NCBI GenBank assembly: GCA_947494145.1
Contig: CANLTZ010000003.1
Span: 310,001 to 374,000 of the forward strand
DNA length: 64,000 nt
Source: an uncultured Jannaschia sp.
Lineage (GTDB): Bacteria > Pseudomonadota > Alphaproteobacteria > Rhodobacterales > Rhodobacteraceae
Direction of reading: 5' to 3'
This document shows positions 45,234 through 53,687 of the stretch, piece by piece. The first letter of the stretch is position 1. Each line of letters begins with the position of its first letter. The position numbers and the translations under genes were made by a program. Below the pieces are notes generated by a model. The model had not been told where the DNA came from. It saw nothing but the letters and a program-made list of their open reading frames with translations, and did not search any database.

Positions 45234-48200
45234 TCAGTTACCGAAAGACCACCAGCCGCGCTTCTTGGGCTTTGAAGGGGCGGCGTCTGCTTCGGCCACG
45301 GCGGGTTCGGCCACGGCGGGTTCGGGGGAGGCTTCGGCAGGTTCCGGCTCCGGGGTTGGCGCAGGCTCCGCCTGGGCCGCGTCTGCCGCCGTGGCGGCTT
45401 CGACGACCGCCGGGGACGGCTCCGGCGCGGGGGCCTTGGCGCGGGCGCGGGTGCGGCGTTTGGGCTTTTCCTCCGCCGCGGGTTCGGCTGCCGCGTCCGG
45501 TGCATCCACGGCCGACTTGGTTTCGATCACCGGCGCGCTTTCTTCCGCCGGGGCGGCTTTCTCAACCGGGGGCTCGGCTGCGGTATCTGCTGGCGCATCC
45601 TCCGCCAGGGCCTCGGCCTTCTTGCGCGACCGGCTGCGAGAGCGCGAACGCGACTTCGGCTTTTCCTCCGCCGGGGTCGCGTCCACAGGCGCTTCGGCCT
45701 CCGCCGGGGCGGCCTCAGGCTCCGCGGCTTCCGCCTCGGGGCTATCCGCCCCCTGCCCGTCCGCGCCCTCGCCTTCGGGCGCATCGGCCTGGGGCGCATC
45801 CCCATTGGCGCCCTTCTTGCGGCGCGACCGGCGCCGGCGCTTCTTCTTGGGCGCTTCGTCTTCACTCTCCGCCCGGTCTTCGGGCGTGGCCTCGACCAAT
45901 TCGGCCTCTTCCACCACCTCGGGCGCATCCTCTTCGTCGGACATCCAGGTCGTGTCGGTGCCCACCACGTTGGAGACCGGCGCAGGCACGATGCGCGTGG
46001 CCGTCTTCGACTTCTCCAGCGGCGGGAATTCGTCGCCCACCAGCGCTGGGTCGGCCTCGATCCGCACCGCCATGGAGAAGCGCTGTTCAATGCTGGCCAG
46101 ATGTTCGCGCTTTTCGTTGATAAGGTAGTTGGCCACCTTCACCGGCAGGCGCGCCGTCACTTCGCGCGACCGACGGCGGCCGCCTTCTTCCTCCAACGCG
46201 CGCAGCACTTGCAACGCGATGGAATCGTCCGACCGGATCAGGCCGGTGCCGTGGCAATGGGCGCAAGGCTGGGTCGTGGCCTCTAGCATGCCGGGCCGCA
46301 GGCGCTGGCGTGACATCTCTAGCAGGCCAAAGCCCGAAATGCGGCCCACCTGGATGCGCGCGCGGTCGTGCTTGAGTGCGTCTTTGAGACGCTTTTCCAC
46401 GGCCAGGTTGTTCTTGCGTTCATCCATGTCGATGAAATCGATCACGATCAGCCCGGCCAGATCGCGCAGCTTGGCCTGGCGGGCCACTTCTTCCGCGGCT
46501 TCCAGGTTGGTCTTGAGGGCGGTTTCCTCGATGGAGCCTTCCTTGGTGGCCTTGCCTGAGTTCACATCCACCGCCACCAGCGCCTCGGTGATGCCGATGA
46601 CGATATAGCCGCCGGATTTCAGCTGCACCGTGGGGTTGAACATGGAGTTGAGATACGTCTCGACCCCCTGTTTGGCGAAAAGTGGCTGCGCGGCTTCATG
46701 CAGTTTCACGTTCTTGGCGTGGGACGGCATGATCAGCTTCATGTAATCCTTGGCCTGGCGGTAGCCAGCTTCGCCATCGACAATGACTTCGTCGATATCG
46801 CGGCTGTAATAGTCGCGGATCGACCGGTGGATGAGGTTGCCTTCCTCATAGATCGGCGCGGGCGCGATGGACTTCAGCGTCAACTCGCGGACCTGCTCCC
46901 ATTGGCGTTGCAGGTATTCGTAATCGCGCTTGATTTCGGTCTTGGTGCGCTTGGCGCCCGCTGTGCGCACGATCAGCCCGGCCCCCTGGGGCACGTCGAT
47001 TTCCTGGGCGATTTCCTTGAGCTTCTTGCGATCGGCGGCGTTGGTGATCTTGCGGCTGATGCCACCGCCGCGCGCCGTATTGGGCATAAGTACACAATAG
47101 CGGCCCGCGAGACTCAGATAGGTGGTCAACGCCGCGCCCTTGTTGCCGCGTTCTTCCTTGACGACCTGGACCAACATGATCTGCCGGACCTTCACCACTT
47201 CCTGGATCTTGAACTTGCGCGGGCGCGGCTTGCGCACCGGGCGGATGTCTTCGACTTCATCGTCATCGGCGACGGTCTCGACAGTGTCGTCCTTTTCGCT
47301 GGCCGAAGCTTTCTTGCGGCTGCGCGAGCGGGAGCGTCGGGCGGGCTTTTCCGTCGTCTCGGGCGTCTCTGCCGGGGCGTCGGCCTCGGCGGTTTCCGCG
47401 GTTTCGACCGGCCCGGGCCCATCGAGGGGGTCGACGGCATTGTCGTCTTCGCCGGGGTCGAGATCGACGGTTTCCATGCCCATGGGTTCCGCACGCTCCT
47501 TCGGGGCGTCGGCGGGCTCGGACGCCTCGGCCTCGGGCGCGGGGTCCGCTGCGCGGAGCTCCGACGTGTCCGTGGCGTCGTCCGCGTCGCCGTCGGTCAC
47601 AGTGCTGTCTTCAAGGCCCGCGCCCTCGGCGATGGTCGTGACGGGGCCATCGTCTTCGCTGCTATCCGCCGCGCCTTCGGCGCCGGTCTCAGACGCGCCT
47701 TCGGCGGGTGCTTTCGGGGCGCTTTCAGCGCCGGCATCGGCCGCGTCGGGTTGAGCTTCGGCAGCCTCCGACAGCTCCGCCCCGGTGCCCGTGATGACGC
47801 CACCATCTTCGACATTGGGGGTCGCGTCGGTCACGCCGACCTCGGCGGCGGCATCCGGGGTCGCCTCTGCGGCCTCGGCCTCAACCTCGGCAGTTGCATC
47901 CTCAGCGGCGGTCTCCGTCTTCTTCTTGGAGCGGGACCGGGACCGCGAGCGGGAGCGCGACTTCTTCGGCGCCTCTTCCTCGGCAGGGGTCTCATCAGAC
48001 GGCGCATCGACCGCGGCTTCCGCCTTGGCATCCGATTCCTCGTCCGCCTTGGCCTGGGCTTCGGCATAGGCGCGTTCTTCGGCCAGAATCGCTTCGCGAT
48101 CGGCCTTGGGGATCTGATAGTAATCGGGGTGGATTTCCGAGAAGGCCAGGAAGCCGTGGCGGTTGCCGCCGTAATCCACGAAGGCAGCCTGAAGGGACGG

Positions 48201-48353
48201 CTCGACCCGTGTCACCTTCGCCAGATAGATGTTGCCTGCAAGCTGTCGCTTGTTCAGGCTTTCGAAATCAAATTCCTCGACCTTGTTCCCGTCTGCCACC
48301 ACGACCCGGGTCTCTTCCGGGTGGGTGGCGTCGATCAGCATTTTCTTCGCCAT
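45234..48353 (-). CDS. rne: Ribonuclease E/G
   Basis: A 1039-residue endoribonuclease of the RNA degradosome. The S1 domain starts near residue 35 (LAGNIYLAKVTRVEPSLQAAF). It is split by an insertion of about 280 residues (roughly 90-370), very acidic with Ser-Arg blocks such as KKSRSRSRSRSRSKKK. It then resumes at QEVVKVRQIMLVQVVKEERG. The catalytic DNase I-like region has VDVNSGKAT and VIDFIDM, and the zinc link is CAHCHGTG. The C-terminal tail (from about 780) is disordered, Arg/Pro/Ala-rich, and ends in the aromatic motif GWWSFGN. Such inserted acidic S1 domains are typical of alphaproteobacterial RNase E. Confidence 0.95.
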   Translation of the reverse strand: MAKKMLIDATHPEETRVVVADGNKVEEFDFESLNKRQLAGNIYLAKVTRVEPSLQAAFVDYGGNRHGFLAFSEIHPDYYQIPKADREAILAEERAYAEAQAKADEESDAKAEAAVDAPSDETPAEEEAPKKSRSRSRSRSRSKKKTETAAEDATAEVEAEAAEATPDAAAEVGVTDATPNVEDGGVITGTGAELSEAAEAQPDAADAGAESAPKAPAEGASETGAEGAADSSEDDGPVTTIAEGAGLEDSTVTDGDADDATDTSELRAADPAPEAEASEPADAPKERAEPMGMETVDLDPGEDDNAVDPLDGPGPVETAETAEADAPAETPETTEKPARRSRSRSRKKASASEKDDTVETVADDDEVEDIRPVRKPRPRKFKIQEVVKVRQIMLVQVVKEERGNKGAALTTYLSLAGRYCVLMPNTARGGGISRKITNAADRKKLKEIAQEIDVPQGAGLIVRTAGAKRTKTEIKRDYEYLQRQWEQVRELTLKSIAPAPIYEEGNLIHRSIRDYYSRDIDEVIVDGEAGYRQAKDYMKLIMPSHAKNVKLHEAAQPLFAKQGVETYLNSMFNPTVQLKSGGYIVIGITEALVAVDVNSGKATKEGSIEETALKTNLEAAEEVARQAKLRDLAGLIVIDFIDMDERKNNLAVEKRLKDALKHDRARIQVGRISGFGLLEMSRQRLRPGMLEATTQPCAHCHGTGLIRSDDSIALQVLRALEEEGGRRRSREVTARLPVKVANYLINEKREHLASIEQRFSMAVRIEADPALVGDEFPPLEKSKTATRIVPAPVSNVVGTDTTWMSDEEDAPEVVEEAELVEATPEDRAESEDEAPKKKRRRRSRRKKGANGDAPQADAPEGEGADGQGADSPEAEAAEPEAAPAEAEAPVDATPAEEKPKSRSRSRSRSRKKAEALAEDAPADTAAEPPVEKAAPAEESAPVIETKSAVDAPDAAAEPAAEEKPKRRTRARAKAPAPEPSPAVVEAATAADAAQAEPAPTPEPEPAEASPEPAVAEPAVAEADAAPSKPKKRGWWSFGN

Positions 48354-48774
48354 GTGTCTTTCCGCGACGCCTTCGCAGCCCCCCTGGGGGCGCGGCGTAA
48401 AGCTGTCGTCTTGATGGGGCGTGCGCAGGCGACAGCGTGGCGGGGCGGTCTGTCCGCATCCCGTCCGATCTGGCCATGTCCTGCATCATCGCGGCTCTCA
48501 CTCTGACCCCGTGCGCAGGCGCGCGACCGGGCCAATTCATGCCCGACCTCACGTGATCGGGCGTCTCTTCGGGCGGCCCTTGGCGCGCCCGCAAACTTCC
48601 CCCGATGCGCGGGTCACTTTGGACGCCGATGATGCACGGAGAAGAATCTCACCGGTCCCGACCGCCGACCTTCCGGCGGCACGACCGTGTTTCCTATGTG
48701 TGACAAAAGACCTGCTTTGGCAATGGGAGTTGCAGGGGGTCGAACAAATTGGGCGTCGGAACAGGCACGCGCTG
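48354..48774 (-). other. Leader region upstream of rne
   Basis: 421 bases without a gene-like frame. On the minus strand this is the presumed promoter and long 5' leader of rne. It contains a GC palindrome (ccccctggggg) 25 bases before the start codon and a 12-base direct repeat, cgtgcgcaggcg, at 48420-48431 and 48510-48521. In E. coli the rne leader folds into hairpins bound by RNase E itself; a similar arrangement here is possible but only inferred. Confidence 0.4.
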
Positions 48775-49485
48775 TCAGTAAAGGTAGCGGCAGGGTATGT
48801 CGTGATCGTCCACATCTTTGGGACAAAACCAACCATCGACGATGCTGTGATAAAAGGCCGGGCTCGGTGCTGGCATCGCGTCTACCGATAGGGGGAAAAA
48901 CATCGCTGGGACATCGACATAAGCCGAGATAAGTCGCGCCCTTTCGGAATAGCTCCCGTCGGGCGCGCGGGCAAATACGAATAGGCCGTCGCTGGGGTCA
49001 GCCGAAGACGGCAATCCGGCAATTTCCCACTGCGTGCCGCGATGGGTCGATAAACCGTGCCGAAGGAACACCAAGTCGAAACTGTCCGGCGGAACCGCAC
49101 CGTCTGGATCGCCCCGCACATAGACAAACGTCTCGCGGACTTCGATCATTGCTGTCGCCTCTCCTTGGGCAAGCGCAATCCAGTCCGGGTCCGCCAGATC
49201 ACGGCGGCCCATGGCACTCACCCAAAGGCCGGCCGCGTTTCCGTGAACGAGCAACGCTTCGCAAAGATCATCGCAGCCCCCCACATACGTAAGGCTATCG
49301 CTAACATAGAGGACAGTCCGGCCGGTGACGTCAATTTCATCTGGCCAATGGGCCATTTCCATCAGGGCCGACGTCGCGCGCGCTGCCTGATACTGACCCC
49401 AATAATGCGGGGCAAAAAGCCAAAGCAGCAGCGCGACCAAGACCGCGGCCCCGGTACCGGTGGATTTGCCACGCCCGAAGATCAA
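48775..49485 (-). CDS. Hypothetical membrane-anchored protein
   Basis: At least 236 residues, with an N-terminal hydrophobic helix (GAAVLVALLLWLFAPHYWG) and a hydrophilic extracytoplasmic part containing four Cys residues (GGCDDLCEALL and a C-terminal WFCPKDVDDHDIPCRYLY). I do not recognise a family. Only TTG 49485 is a usual start, but the frame stays open up to 49602. That upstream part encodes another hydrophobic stretch (GIGWILFGIAVYALVLLIIF), so the true protein may begin earlier at a rare start codon. It lies downstream of the DctD-like gene on the same strand. Confidence 0.6.
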   Translation of the reverse strand: MIFGRGKSTGTGAAVLVALLLWLFAPHYWGQYQAARATSALMEMAHWPDEIDVTGRTVLYVSDSLTYVGGCDDLCEALLVHGNAAGLWVSAMGRRDLADPDWIALAQGEATAMIEVRETFVYVRGDPDGAVPPDSFDLVFLRHGLSTHRGTQWEIAGLPSSADPSDGLFVFARAPDGSYSERARLISAYVDVPAMFFPLSVDAMPAPSPAFYHSIVDGWFCPKDVDDHDIPCRYLY

Positions 49486-49582
49486 GCGTAGACCAGCGAG
49501 AAAAATGATCAGTAGAACAAGGGCATAGACGGCGATGCCAAACAGTATCCAGCCGATACCCTCCAGACTGATGAAATAGGCG

Positions 49583-50917
49583 TCAGAGATAATTGGACCT
49601 GCTCAACCCGTATTTCGCCATCTTCTCGTTCAGCGTCCGGCGGGGCAGCGACAGCTCCTCCATCACGCTGGCGATGGAGCCGCGGTGGCGGCGCATGGTG
49701 TTGTCGATCAGCATCCGCTCGAAGGCTTCCACATATTCCTTCAGCGGCTTGCCTTCGGTGGTAACCTGTACCGTTTCGCCCTGTTCCTGTGTATCCGACA
49801 TCAGCAGCGATGAAATCGAGCCCGTGCCCCGCCGTTGCTGCAACACGGCGCGTTCGGCCAGGTTGATCAATTGGCGCACATTGCCCGGCCAGGGCGCTTG
49901 CAGAAGCTGGGCGGCCTCCTGGGCGGACAATTGCGGCGGTGTGGCGCCGTATTCTTCGCCGAAGCTTTCGGCGAAATGGGTGAACAGCGTCAGCACATCC
50001 TCGCCGCGATTGCGCAAGGGCGGCAGGACCAGCTTCATGGCGGCCAGGCGGAAGAACAGATCGGGCCGGAGCGAGTCTTCCAATGTCTTTTCGGGGTCAG
50101 AGCCGTTGTGAATGGCCACAATCCGCGTCTCGGCTGGGGTGCCCTGGTCGTTGATGAAGGTCAAAAGCTTCGCCTGCAACGCCAGCGGCAACGCCTCGAT
50201 ATCTTCCAAGACAAGCGTGCCGCCCCGGGCTTCCTCGATCAGCGGCAAGCCGCCTTCGGTGACGGGGCCAAACAGTTTGGCGCCCAGTTCTTCCTCACCC
50301 AAAGCCGCACAGGAGGTCAGCGAAAACGTCTTGCCCTGACGCGGCCCCACCGCGTGCAGCGCATGGGCCACGAGCGTTTTACCCGTCCCGGTCTCGCCAT
50401 CGATCAGAACATGAGTGTCGGCTTGGCCCAAGTCCAGGATGTCTTCGCGCAGACGCTCCATCGCAGGCGAAGTCCCGATCAGCTTGCGCATCAGCACGGT
50501 GCCGTCGCTCAATTCCCGGCGCAGGGCCCGGTTGTCCAGCGTCAGCTTGCGCGCCTGGGCCGCGCGGCGCGCCAGATCGGTCAGCCGGTCGGGATTGAAC
50601 GGCTTTTCCATGAAATCGTAGGCGCCAAGCTGCATCGCCTCAACCGCCATGGGTACGTCGCCATGGCCGGTGATCATGATGACGGGCAAAGAGCTGTCGG
50701 CACTCATCAACCGTTTCAGGAAGGCCATGCCATCCATGCCTGGCATGCGAATATCGCTGATGACGACGCCAGGATAATCCGGCGTGATCTTCTTTAGCGC
50801 ATCTTCAGCACTACCATAGGTTTCGGTTGAAAACCCCGAAAGCGCCAGCCACTGGCTGATCGATTGCCGCATATCCTGTTCGTCATCGACGATGGCAATC
50901 TTGGTTTGATCGGCCAT
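49583..50917 (-). CDS. dctD: DctD-like NtrC-family response regulator lacking GAFTGA
   Basis: A 444-residue regulator. The receiver domain has the phospho-acceptor Asp55 (VVISDIRMPGMDG) and Lys105. The AAA+ domain has Walker A GETGTGKT (174-181) and LRPDLFFRLAAMKLVLPPLR with sensor/arginine-finger residues. A C-terminal Fis-type helix-turn-helix is present (GSIASVMEELSLPRRTLNEK). The loop that should carry GAFTGA is replaced by LFGPVTEGGLPLIEEARGGT. Walker B is altered (TLVLEDIE). It may therefore activate without sigma-54, as known for NtrC of Rhodobacter capsulatus. It is paired with the upstream sensor kinase. Confidence 0.88.
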   Translation of the reverse strand: MADQTKIAIVDDEQDMRQSISQWLALSGFSTETYGSAEDALKKITPDYPGVVISDIRMPGMDGMAFLKRLMSADSSLPVIMITGHGDVPMAVEAMQLGAYDFMEKPFNPDRLTDLARRAAQARKLTLDNRALRRELSDGTVLMRKLIGTSPAMERLREDILDLGQADTHVLIDGETGTGKTLVAHALHAVGPRQGKTFSLTSCAALGEEELGAKLFGPVTEGGLPLIEEARGGTLVLEDIEALPLALQAKLLTFINDQGTPAETRIVAIHNGSDPEKTLEDSLRPDLFFRLAAMKLVLPPLRNRGEDVLTLFTHFAESFGEEYGATPPQLSAQEAAQLLQAPWPGNVRQLINLAERAVLQQRRGTGSISSLLMSDTQEQGETVQVTTEGKPLKEYVEAFERMLIDNTMRRHRGSIASVMEELSLPRRTLNEKMAKYGLSRSNYL

Positions 50918-50928
50918 GCGGTTTCCCC

Positions 50929-52731
50929 CTACTCGGCTGCATCCAACGCCATATCCAACTTCGGCAAGCGGACTTCAAACACCGCGCCGCCCGCTTCCGC
51001 GTTTCGCGCGGTCAGCCGCCCACCGAGGTCACCCACGATGCCCGAAGAGATGGCGAGGCCCAGCCCCACGCCCTCGCCCGGCTTCTTGGTGGTGTAGAAC
51101 GGCTCGAACAATTGGTCGGGCGCCTCGATCCCGTGGCCGGTGTCGCGCACGGACAGCACGGCTTCCTCACCCTGGGTCACCAGAATGTCGAGGTCGCGCT
51201 TTTCCACGCCCTTCATGGCGTCCAGCGCATTGCGCACCAGATTGATAATGACCTGTTCCAACCGCAGTCGGTCGGCATTCACGGTGACCGCCTCATCGGG
51301 CACGAGGTAAGACAGCTGCACGCCGCTTTGGCGCAGTTGCGGCTCCATCAGTGTCAGCGCGGAATGGAGCGCTTCCCGCAGATCCACGGGCTCGAACGCC
51401 TCCCCGCCCTTGCGGGCATAGGATTTCAGTTGCCGCGTGATGGCGCCCATGCGTTCGATCAGATCGTCGATCCGCTGGAAAGACGACAGCGCCTCATCGG
51501 TGCGGCGCCGTTGCAACAGCAGTTTCGCACCCGCCAGATAGGTTTTCATGGCGGCCAGCGGCTGGTTGAGCTCGTGGGACACCGCAGCCGACATCTCCCC
51601 CAGGGCGGCCAGCTTGGAGGATTGTGCAAGGCTCTGCTCGGTCTCTTTCAGCTCTTCCTGCACGCGCTTGCGTTCGGCGATTTCGCGGCTGAGTCGGTCG
51701 TTGAGACGCCGCAGCAGGACAGATTCGCGTTGGAACAGCAGCGATTTCACGGTTGAGCGGCGGTTGAGCAGGTAAAAGCCCAAGGCCAACAGCAAGGCGA
51801 AGCCCGTGATGATCAGGGCCAGCACCCCGTTCACCCGTTCGCGCACCGATTCGTAGCTGGTGAAACTGACGAGGCGCCAGCCGCGAAACGGCACCCGCGC
51901 CTCCATCTGCATCAACGCATCGGATCGGATTTCCCCGTCCTCGATATCGGGTGCAAAGGCGCCAGTGGTGGCCAGCGCCCGTTGCAAGGCCGACGGGACA
52001 GATGTGGCTTGCAGCGCCACGTCTAGCGTCTGGCCCCGCCAACGCGGTTCGGTCGACAAGATGACCGTGCCCGCGGCATCGGTCACCGCCACGGCGGCGG
52101 TGGTGCCCCGCCAACGACTTTCGAACTGCGCCAGGTCCACCTGCACCTGCAACACACCCAGTTGGCGCGGCCCGTCTTGGACGACACGGCTGAAGCTGGC
52201 CTCATAGGCGCCCCGCTCATCGGGGGCGATGGTGAAGACGGTGTCGGTGGTATCCGCGGCTTCGGTGAAGAACGGCGCGTCGGCATAGACGATGCCCAGT
52301 TGCTCGCGGTCGGTGGCGGCCACGGTGCGGCCATCCATGTCCAAAAGCCGGATAGAGGCGGAACCGATTTCATCCACATAGGAAATAAGCCGCTGGGAAC
52401 TGGTGGAAAAATCGCGCGCATTGAGCGCCGAAATCAGCGTCGGGTCACGCGCCAGCAGCAGCGGCACGACCGAGTTGCGCTGCAATTCCGACAGGATCGC
52501 CCCTGCATATAGGGATTGCCGCAACTCGGCGCGTTGCCGCGTGGTTTCCACCAAACGCTCTGTCAGCAGGGAATTGGCAATCCAGACCGCAGCGCCCGCG
52601 ATGATGATGCCCAGCACGATCAGCGCCCGCACGAGCCACGGAAGGCGAGGCATGACCTGCTGCTCGGGCATGGTCATGGGCGGAAGCGTCTTGTGGGGCT
52701 CCTCGACCCGGGGCTTGGCACGCCAGAACAT
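50929..52731 (-). CDS. dctB: DctB-like sensor histidine kinase
   Basis: A 600-residue membrane sensor. The first membrane helix (LVRALIVLGIIIAGAAVWIA) is near residue 40. A periplasmic double-Cache sensor domain follows, then a second helix (VLALIITGFALLLALGFYLL) near 300, a coiled coil, HisKA with the phospho-His in AAVSHELNQPLAAMKTYL, and an ATPase domain (NLVRNALDAM, DTGHGIEAPDQLFEPF, GVGLGLAISSGI). DctB senses C4-dicarboxylates. ATG 52731 is preferred over the TTG at 52740. The gene is 11 bases upstream of the regulator gene. The TRAP binding protein at 12819 could be part of its regulon, but this is only inference. Confidence 0.88.
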   Translation of the reverse strand: MFWRAKPRVEEPHKTLPPMTMPEQQVMPRLPWLVRALIVLGIIIAGAAVWIANSLLTERLVETTRQRAELRQSLYAGAILSELQRNSVVPLLLARDPTLISALNARDFSTSSQRLISYVDEIGSASIRLLDMDGRTVAATDREQLGIVYADAPFFTEAADTTDTVFTIAPDERGAYEASFSRVVQDGPRQLGVLQVQVDLAQFESRWRGTTAAVAVTDAAGTVILSTEPRWRGQTLDVALQATSVPSALQRALATTGAFAPDIEDGEIRSDALMQMEARVPFRGWRLVSFTSYESVRERVNGVLALIITGFALLLALGFYLLNRRSTVKSLLFQRESVLLRRLNDRLSREIAERKRVQEELKETEQSLAQSSKLAALGEMSAAVSHELNQPLAAMKTYLAGAKLLLQRRRTDEALSSFQRIDDLIERMGAITRQLKSYARKGGEAFEPVDLREALHSALTLMEPQLRQSGVQLSYLVPDEAVTVNADRLRLEQVIINLVRNALDAMKGVEKRDLDILVTQGEEAVLSVRDTGHGIEAPDQLFEPFYTTKKPGEGVGLGLAISSGIVGDLGGRLTARNAEAGGAVFEVRLPKLDMALDAAE

Positions 52732-52802
52732 GGTTCTCAATACGCGGGCGGCGGCGTTTGCTCAAGCGAGGCTTGCGTCAGTCGGCGGTGACGTGCCGTG
52801 GC

Positions 52803-53471
52803 TCAGGCAGACACGAGCGCGCGCGCGACACCGGTGAAAAGCGCCGTGCCATCGGTATTGCCATGGGCAGCCTCGGCCGCGCGTTCGGGGTGGGGCATCA
52901 TCCCCAAGACCCGCCTGTTGGGCGACAAAATGCCCGCGATGTCGTCCATCGCGCCGTTGGGCGTATTCACATAGCGAAACGCCACGAGGTTATCGCCCCT
53001 GAGCCGCGCCAACGCCTCATCGTCGGCGACGTAATTGCCGTCATGATGGGCGATGGGAATGCGGATGGTCTGGTGCAAATCATAGCCGCCGGTGAAGACG
53101 CTCTGCGTCTCCTCAACCCGTAACGCGATGGTCCGGCAGATATATTTGAGCCCCGCATTGCGGATCAACGCGCCGGGAAGCAGGCCGCATTCCGTCAGGA
53201 TCTGAAAGCCGTTGCAGGGCGCAAAGACATAGCCGCCCCGATCTGCATGGGACTTGAGCGCGCCAGCGATGGGCGACCGCGCCGCAATGGCGCCGCAGCG
53301 CAGATAATCGCCATAGCTGAAGCCGCCGGGCACACCGACCACGTCAACGCCATCCGGCAGCCCTGTTTCCTTGTGCCAGACCATCTGGACATCAAAGCCC
53401 GCATTGCGGAACGCGACAGCAAGATCGCGGTCGCAATTGGAACCGGGGAAGACAAGGATGGCGGCTTTCAT
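52803..53471 (-). CDS. purQ: Phosphoribosylformylglycinamidine synthase subunit PurQ
   Basis: A 222-residue class I glutamine amidotransferase that supplies ammonia for the fourth step of purine synthesis with PurS and PurL. The nucleophile Cys86 is in [10 protein letters not shown], and the His-Glu pair in MPHPERAAE. The start [10 protein letters not shown] is typical. In related genomes purQ normally follows purS directly. Here an alcohol dehydrogenase and a VOC gene lie between them, and purL is not in the window. Confidence 0.96.
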   Translation of the reverse strand: MKAAILVFPGSNCDRDLAVAFRNAGFDVQMVWHKETGLPDGVDVVGVPGGFSYGDYLRCGAIAARSPIAGALKSHADRGGYVFAPCNGFQILTECGLLPGALIRNAGLKYICRTIALRVEETQSVFTGGYDLHQTIRIPIAHHDGNYVADDEALARLRGDNLVAFRYVNTPNGAMDDIAGILSPNRRVLGMMPHPERAAEAAHGNTDGTALFTGVARALVSA

Positions 53472-53580
53472 GGCGGCTTTCCGAGTTGGTATCGCGTCTG
53501 CCGCGGCTCTGGCACATTTAGCCGCTTGGCGCCAGCAATCGCGCCCGGCCCGGCCCCAGCGCCAGCTGCCCTGTCAGATT

Positions 53581-53636
53581 TTGAGTATTTATGGACCAGT
53601 GATGATCCCCTCCATCACTGGTCCATAAATACTCAA
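53581..53636. repeat. Perfect 24-bp inverted repeat (56-bp palindromic element)
   Basis: The left arm at 53581-53604 begins ttgagtatttatggaccagt; the right arm at 53613-53636 is its exact reverse complement; the loop is atcccctc. It is AT-rich in the outer half. It lies in the gap between the alcohol dehydrogenase 3' end and purQ. It lacks a T-tract on the transcribed strand, so a REP-like mobile or structural element is more likely than a simple terminator, though it could also stop transcripts from both sides. Confidence 0.85.
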
Positions 53637-53687
53637 TTCTTCGCCAGAACAATCCATTACAGATCGACCTTCATGTGAAATCGACCG

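Noticed and set aside
46698-48506. 602-codon plus-strand open frame opposite rne
   Set aside because: It arises from the high-GC third positions of rne; the product has no domain pattern and rne itself is unmistakable.
49583-50917. Sigma-54 promoter searched for at the dctP gene (13815-13875)
   Set aside because: No TGGCAC-N5-TTGC type element was visible upstream, so I did not link dctP to DctD/RpoN as a regulated target.
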